A stretch of 64,000 nt of DNA from CAVZMO01 sp963776195 (GTDB taxonomy: Bacteria; Nitrospirota; Thermodesulfovibrionia; Thermodesulfovibrionales; SM23-35): positions 71,362 through 135,361 of the forward strand of contig CAVZMO010000016.1 in assembly GCA_963776195.1 (NCBI GenBank). The letters are read 5' to 3'. The translations under genes and the position numbers were made by a program. Below the pieces are notes generated by a model, which was not told where the DNA came from, made no database searches, and was given only the letters and a program-made list of their open reading frames with translations. Positions 59,994 to 64,000 of the stretch are shown piece by piece. How positions within the stretch are numbered: the first letter of the stretch is position 1; each line of letters starts with the position of its first letter.

Positions 59994-60800
59994 ATGCTTG
60001 AATTCCTGAATAAAAACGCAGGCGCACTCACCGTAATATTCACAGCAGTTGTGACCCTTTCGACTGTCGTTTATGCTATTTTGACGGCTGCCCTTGTCAA
60101 AGAAACAAGAAGGATGCGTCAAGCTCAAACTGAACCCAAAATTGAAATTACATTAAGGCCAAGTGATGAATGGATTAATCTCATACGTCTGCATCTAAAA
60201 AACATTGGCCTTGGTCGGCATATGATATTTCCTTGAGAGTAAGGCCGGAAACATCAAGTGATGGGGCTAACGCACTCATCAGTGATTTCACAAAGGCTAA
60301 TTTTTTCAATACTGGCTTGAAATATCTTGGACCAACTCAGGAAATAATTACTGGATCCACTCAAATGACAGGCGCTTTATTCGATCTAAAAATACTCCTC
60401 CGTCTTACTTTTCGATGTTGAATATAGAGATGCTATACGAAAACAATTTAATGAAACATTTCGCATAGACTTTTCGGAATTTAAAGGGCGCAGCCAAATT
60501 GGAACGCCACATTTATATGCAATAGCAAAAGCCATAGAGAAAATCGAAAAAAACATTGACCATATTGCAACGGGCTGGAAGAAAGTTAAAATTGATGTAT
60601 ACAATAGCGCAGACAGAGAAAAAGAAGAGCGAGATTGGAAAGAATACACGGAAAAGCAAATCGCGAAAAGGATAAAGCATCAGAAGACAACTCCTAGACA
60701 ATGTTATCCAGCCGATCCCGAACAGGCGCTTTTCTTTTTCAGTCTGGCGGACGTGGCGGGTCGGCTGATAATAGTTGTTGTACGCAAAAATAATCAATAA
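59994..60800 (+). pseudogene. Single-span membrane protein, frameshifted twice
   Basis: The first frame (59994-60236) encodes an N-terminal membrane span (ALTVIFTAVVTLSTVVYAIL) and a soluble start, EPKIEITLRPSDEW and LHLKNIGLG. A base is missing near 60218; the next frame gives YDISLRVRPETSSDGANAL. An extra C near 60413 shifts again to VEYRDAIRKQFNETFRIDF, which runs to TAA at 60798 with a Lys/Glu-rich helical tail. Corrected length is about 268 residues. Proteins with a span followed by LxNIGxGPA strands are common, uncharacterised accessory proteins. Confidence 0.55.
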
Positions 60801-60828
60801 TGATAAATTCGAACAGGGAGGAAATTGG

Positions 60829-61238
60829 ATGCGTAATCGCATTACTTTGATAGTACTTTTTCTGCTTTGGGCACCTTCAGTTATCGCAGCGGACTTTGAC
60901 TTATGAGGGCTTGAAATTAGGCTCGAATATTAATTCGGTTCCAAAGAATAAGTATAAGTGTGCACCCTCTTCGTTACTGCCCAATGAAAAACAATGCAAT
61001 AAAAGACCAGCCCGGTTCTTTTTTGGGTGTCACTGCCAAGAAAGTTGAACTAGGTTTTGAGAAAAACAGGTTGCATATAATCTTTATCGGTCTTAATCCT
61101 GATGACGTTGCTATCGTTCGAAAAGCATTGGAACAGAAATATGGCCAGCCGAAGACAGATAAACAATTGTTGAGGGGCGTTTATCAACAACCTGGGAAAA
61201 AAGGCGATACTGAATTGGTCCTAAACAAGGCAGAATAA
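60829..61238 (+). pseudogene. Small secreted protein, frameshifted
   Basis: ATG 60829 follows GGGAGGAAATT. A signal peptide (LIVLFLLWAPSVIAA) is closed by TGA at 60904, but one extra T in ACTTATG there restores FDYEGLKLGSNINSVPKNKY. A further change near 61005 joins the open frame SFLGVTAKKVELGFEKNRLH and QKYGQPKTDKQLL to the stop at 61236. The intact protein would be about 130 residues and exported. The downstream frame alone (60960-61238) is 92 codons. Confidence 0.5.
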
Positions 61239-61315
61239 ACGTGGCACAGCCGACGTAGCGATGATAGATTATAGAAAAAGATAATCATAAATTAAAATTA
61301 TAAAGGAGTCAAATA

Positions 61316-61701
61316 ATGCCTGAAGAAAAGAAATGCCACTATTGTGCAATGATGATTCCGAAAGAAGCCAAAGATTTGCCCGCATTGCAGAAAAAAAATG
61401 CCAATTTCCGGCATGACTGGATTAGTTATTATAATAATTTGCACTGTGATAATAGTATGGGCACTCTCCTGGGGAACACCCTCTACGCCAAGAACACCGC
61501 CAGCCGGGAGCGATCCCCAAACTGCCACAGATGATCAGATTTATAGAGAGTATGAAATCTGTACGAATGACGCCAAAAAAACGCTTCCTAATGATAAATC
61601 TTAAAGGTCAAGAAATGGTCGTTAATTGCTATGCGCAACTTAAAAAATATGGCGATAAACGAGCAAAAAAAGCATTCAAATCATATTTTGACAATGAATA
61701 A
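61316..61701 (+). pseudogene. Zinc-ribbon membrane protein, frameshifted
   Basis: AAAGGAG precedes ATG 61316. The first frame gives KKCHYCAMMIPKEAK. With one base removed near 61370 the next frame gives ICPHCRKKMPISGM, completing a CxxC...CxxC zinc ribbon, then a membrane span (VIIIICTVIIVWALSW). A second extra base near 61605 joins GQEMVVNCYAQLKKYGDKRA and TAA at 61699. The intact protein would have about 128 residues: zinc ribbon, one span and a small soluble domain. Role unknown. Confidence 0.55.
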
Positions 61702-61802
61702 ATAGTATCTATGATTCAGTAAGGTTTCTCTAAAATTGATTACAAATGGTAATCCTTTATTCTCATAACTTCCTACCACTGAACAGTAGTAGGTGAAACA
61801 AA

Positions 61803-62615
61803 GTGCGACAAGAAGTCGCATAAGTAATTGTTTCAAATAGCAGAGTACCGTTACTAGGAAACCCTCTATTCCGTTAGGGGTAGCCTACTGCCCTGAATAA
61901 AGTGCGGGCAGGAAAAGGATAACCTGACCGTAAAGGTCTAATCAACGCCGTGAGGTAATGATATATCTGCCAGCATCAAGGCGGATAAGGTGTCGGGCTT
62001 GATGGTATGAGCAACATATGTGAACTGCTGATAAACTTCGTCAACCTAGACAAGCCAAAGATGCTGAAAGGCTTGGACCAAAAGGTACATAGCCGGTTAA
62101 TCTCTTTTTGTTTGGGGTTACACGGACATAATGGCTATCGGAGGAGAGGCAGGGTCTAACCCATTAGTGTTACTTATGCGGAACTTGGTAAACCCATATC
62201 TCTCCCGCAAGGGAAAGCGACCCGCAAGGGAAGCCGATGGGGGTGTGGGTAGAGGAGGGTGGAAAAAGCGAATGCTGGTCTGTAACGGGCCGGATAAGGA
62301 TTGAGTGAAAACGACATCATCCTATGCGAAAGCAGGCAGACTTCCACTTGGTCTTTCTTTACAAGAGAGTTTACCGAACCTTCGAAGGAGGAAAAGCAAA
62401 GGAATACAGGACTTCACTGTATGTGCATCCTCCTACGGATAACGTAATAAGGCTGTGAATGGGTATTGTAAAGGCTGAACAACGGCCACATGTTGGAAGT
62501 TGTTCAGCCGGGTTGCTTAAAGGCAGCCTCAGAAAGGCTTGAGCCGTGTGTCGGGAAACTGACAAGCACGGTTCTTATGGGGCTGGGGTTCAGCAATGAA
62601 CCCTGGCTACCTGAC
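61803..62615 (+). ncRNA. Group II intron RNA without reverse transcriptase ORF
   Basis: The 5' end GTGCGAC at 61803 is the group II intron start. Domain I-type helices follow. Domain V is a clear 34-nt hairpin at 62541-62574 and domain VI follows, with the stem GGGTTCA/TGAACCC and a candidate branch A near 62609. The 3' boundary is 62610 or 62615. At about 0.8 kb it is far shorter than ORF-carrying introns (about 2-2.5 kb), and no reverse-transcriptase motif is seen on either strand. It would need a maturase in trans or is dead. Short ORFs in this stretch are not genes. Confidence 0.78.
62541..62574 (+). other. Group II intron domain V
   Basis: GAGCCGTGTG opens and CACGGTTC closes a 34-nt hairpin with a GAAA tetraloop at 62555-62558. 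The AGC catalytic triad lies at 62542-62544. Length, tetraloop and triad are as in active introns. Confidence 0.8.
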
Positions 62616-62970
62616 CAACCCTCGTACGAACTTTTCCTAGATGGGCCGAAGGCAAGCTCTGCCGATTGACAAGCTTGGATACGCCGCATAGATGGCAAGC
62701 GAAGCGGAAGAACTTGTAAGCGCATTGTCCTGGTGGATTCGGCGTGTTACCCCTTTGTATGGGGAAAGATTTCGAGAGGATAGGGAGAAAAATGGGGACG
62801 CTGTTTCCTACGTTGCATTACAACGCGCTATCACGGCGAAAGTACGGAAGATGTGAATAGATTTATGCAATTTAAGAAACAAGATTCACAAGATGCTCAC
62901 ATTTTTTTGTTATGCCAAGAAATATTGACAAATTTAATGGTATGATATAAAGTAATACCAGAGGTGGTTT
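62616..62970 (+). other. Region between intron and toxin-antitoxin genes
   Basis: The 3' flank of the intron has a 54-codon open frame (62692-62856) ending VSYVALQRAITAKVRKM. It shows no ribosome site, and its DNA includes a REP-like GGGGACGCTG piece, so I do not call it a gene. 62860-62970 is AT-rich and likely holds the promoter of the next pair, with GAGGTGG before ATG 62971. Confidence 0.35.
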
Positions 62971-63212
62971 ATGAGTAAGACAAAAATAGCAATTACGTTG
63001 GATGAACAGTTTGTCGAACAGTTGACAGACTTGTGAGTGAAAATGTTTTTCAAAACCGTAGTCAGGCAATACAGGAAGCGGTAGATGAAAAACTGAAACG
63101 ATTGAAACGTACCCGTTTAGCTAAAGAATGCTCCAAACTCGACCTTGCTTTTGAAAAAGCAATGGCAGAAGAAGGCTTGTCCGAAGATTTGAGCCAATGG
63201 CCCAAATATTAA
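62971..63212 (+). pseudogene. Ribbon-helix-helix antitoxin, frameshifted
   Basis: The first frame reads KTKIAITLDEQFVEQL and stops at TGA 63034. Adding one G (CAGTTGACAGAC to CAGTTGGACAGAC) restores LDRLVSENVFQNRSQAIQEA, a complete ribbon-helix-helix domain. An acidic tail follows (EKAMAEEGLSEDL, ending WPKY) that would bind the toxin. Corrected length is about 80 residues. Its stop lies 16 bp inside the toxin gene, the normal coupled arrangement. If the shift is real the toxin would lack its antitoxin, which argues for a sequence error or an inactive system. Confidence 0.65.
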
Positions 63213-63538
63213 GGGGCGATATCAGATGGGCAGATTTAAATCCTGTTCGGGGCCGTGAGCAGGCAGGGATGCGGCCGGTTTTAATTTTAAGTCACGACAT
63301 ATTTAATGAACGTTCTGGAACTGTCATTGCCGTAGTTATTACCAGTCGGCCTCAACGCGCCGGTTTTCCGCTCACTTTTGAATTGGAAACTCGGAAAGAT
63401 TTGCCCAAACGCTCGTGGGTAAAAATAAGTCAGATTCGGACGCTTTCCGTTGAAAGAATCGGTAAAAGAATCGGCAGGGTATCACCTGAAGAATTGGATC
63501 AGATTGTTGAAGGGTTAAATGAAATCATCAGGGCATAA
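63197..63538 (+). CDS. MazF/PemK-family endoribonuclease toxin
   Basis: This 113-residue protein has the MazF core: GDIRWADLNPVRGREQAGMR with PVLILSHD, then VIAVVITSRPQRAGFPL, and WVKISQIRTLSVERIG with the typical C-terminal helix. MazF toxins cut mRNA at short sequence motifs. The catalytic Arg and Thr/Ser positions are plausibly present (Arg20-21, TSR at about 49-51). It overlaps the RHH antitoxin gene. The frame is intact, unlike its partner. Confidence 0.9.
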   Translation: MAQILRGDIRWADLNPVRGREQAGMRPVLILSHDIFNERSGTVIAVVITSRPQRAGFPLTFELETRKDLPKRSWVKISQIRTLSVERIGKRIGRVSPEELDQIVEGLNEIIRA

Positions 63539-63875
63539 CATATAATAGCGGACCAAGGAATAGCCTTCTCTTGATATTCAGATGGTTGTAGCCTAGCGGC
63601 TGATGAGGAAACCTTCATTTCAAAACTCGATGAGGAATGCCGATCGAAGATATTGATTGTGCTGAGATATGGTCAGAAGTTGTAATCCTCCAGATCGATC
63701 TATTTAAAAGTTCCTGATTATTGAAATACTCATGTGGAATATGCTAATTATAAATAAAGCAAGCTCAAATGTGAACAATTTGTTTACCTCTGCACTGCTC
63801 ATTGCAGTGTCACAGGGCTAAACTGATAGAACTCATATGGAGTTTAGAAAGAAGGGGTTATGAGATCAGTCTTTC
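63539..63875. other. AT-rich region without supported gene
   Basis: No open frame longer than a few dozen codons, no clear repeat and no tRNA were seen. Debris of accessory DNA is the likely content. Confidence 0.3.
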
Positions 63876-63989
63876 GTGAAGACAATAATAATTTTGCTTT
63901 TTATCCTTACACTTGGGTTAAGTACGTCCCCTGTGATTGGCTTGGCACAGTGGTTCTGGATTTTCAGGCCAATGGATTTGGCAAAATAA
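63876..63989 (+). CDS. Short signal-peptide ORF at window end
   Basis: A GTG start gives a 37-residue peptide with a basic N-terminus and hydrophobic core (IIILLFILTLGLS), then GLAQWFWIFRP and a stop at 63987. It looks like the start of a secreted protein whose frame is closed early. Given the many single-base shifts nearby, the gene may continue beyond the window in another frame. Confidence 0.3.
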   Translation: MKTIIILLFILTLGLSTSPVIGLAQWFWIFRPMDLAK

Positions 63990-64000
63990 CTGATCCGGGG

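Noticed and set aside
62371..62725. Two minus-strand ORFs over the group II intron
   Set aside because: They cross structured intron RNA including domain V; no protein features.

Overview
The window looks like chromosomal DNA of a Gram-negative anaerobe. The evidence is an octaheme hydroxylamine-oxidoreductase-like cytochrome, a Tat-exported selenocysteine formate dehydrogenase (fdhA-fdhB-fdhE), an ihfA-merR-tRNA-Pro cluster, paired M16 peptidases and G+C that appears close to 45-50% by eye. Desulfobacterota (Syntrophales-like) or Nitrospirota would both fit. This placement is inference, because no rRNA or other clean marker is present.

1-22 kb is the right part of a siphovirus-like prophage that ends at the 3' side of a tRNA-Pro gene. 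Head-completion genes (38-1494) come first. A lysis and cell-surface cassette (1506-5619) follows, with a membrane coiled-coil protein, an amidase endolysin, a holin-like protein, a metacaspase, a permuted NlpC/P60-like protein, a lipoprotein, a mini Crp-type HTH protein and a secreted protein. Next are tail-fibre genes (5674-10462), the tail tube, a G/GT tail chaperone pair with a -1 frameshift site, an 1102-residue tape measure, and distal tail/hub genes (15408-21635). No integrase or capsid gene is inside the window.

22-40 kb is host backbone: ihfA-merR, acpS, an isolated DUF262 gene, two M16 peptidases, a compact pentose-phosphate cluster (rpe-like, rpiB, gnd, tkt, tal, zwf), pepF, yceI, a PPC-domain gene, pcm, a FAD dehydrogenase and surE. 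40.6-44 kb is accessory: an internally deleted IS1111/IS110-type element with a candidate bridge RNA, and the octaheme cytochrome gene, both lying between inverted IS21-like end repeats. 44-56.7 kb returns to backbone: purM, fdhE-fdhB-fdhA, an EamA transporter, kup, prmC, bioA and tRNA-Leu.

56.8-64 kb is a decayed accessory zone: a secreted Gln/Arg-rich protein, a REP-associated transposase with perfect 15-bp flanking inverted repeats, several small genes that all carry single-base frameshifts, an ORF-less group II intron, and a MazEF-type module whose antitoxin is frameshifted.

Many genes (tail fibres, tail tube, fdhA, prmC, eamA and most genes after 59 kb) read as one protein only if single-base indels are corrected. 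Several indels fall in short homopolymers. Sequencing or assembly error and true decay cannot be separated from the sequence alone. The most unusual items are the metacaspase in the lysis cassette, a duplicated stop-restart module that appears to split a tail hub protein, the recoding sites (G/GT frameshift, selenocysteine UGA), and in-frame repeat insertions in bioA and prmC.
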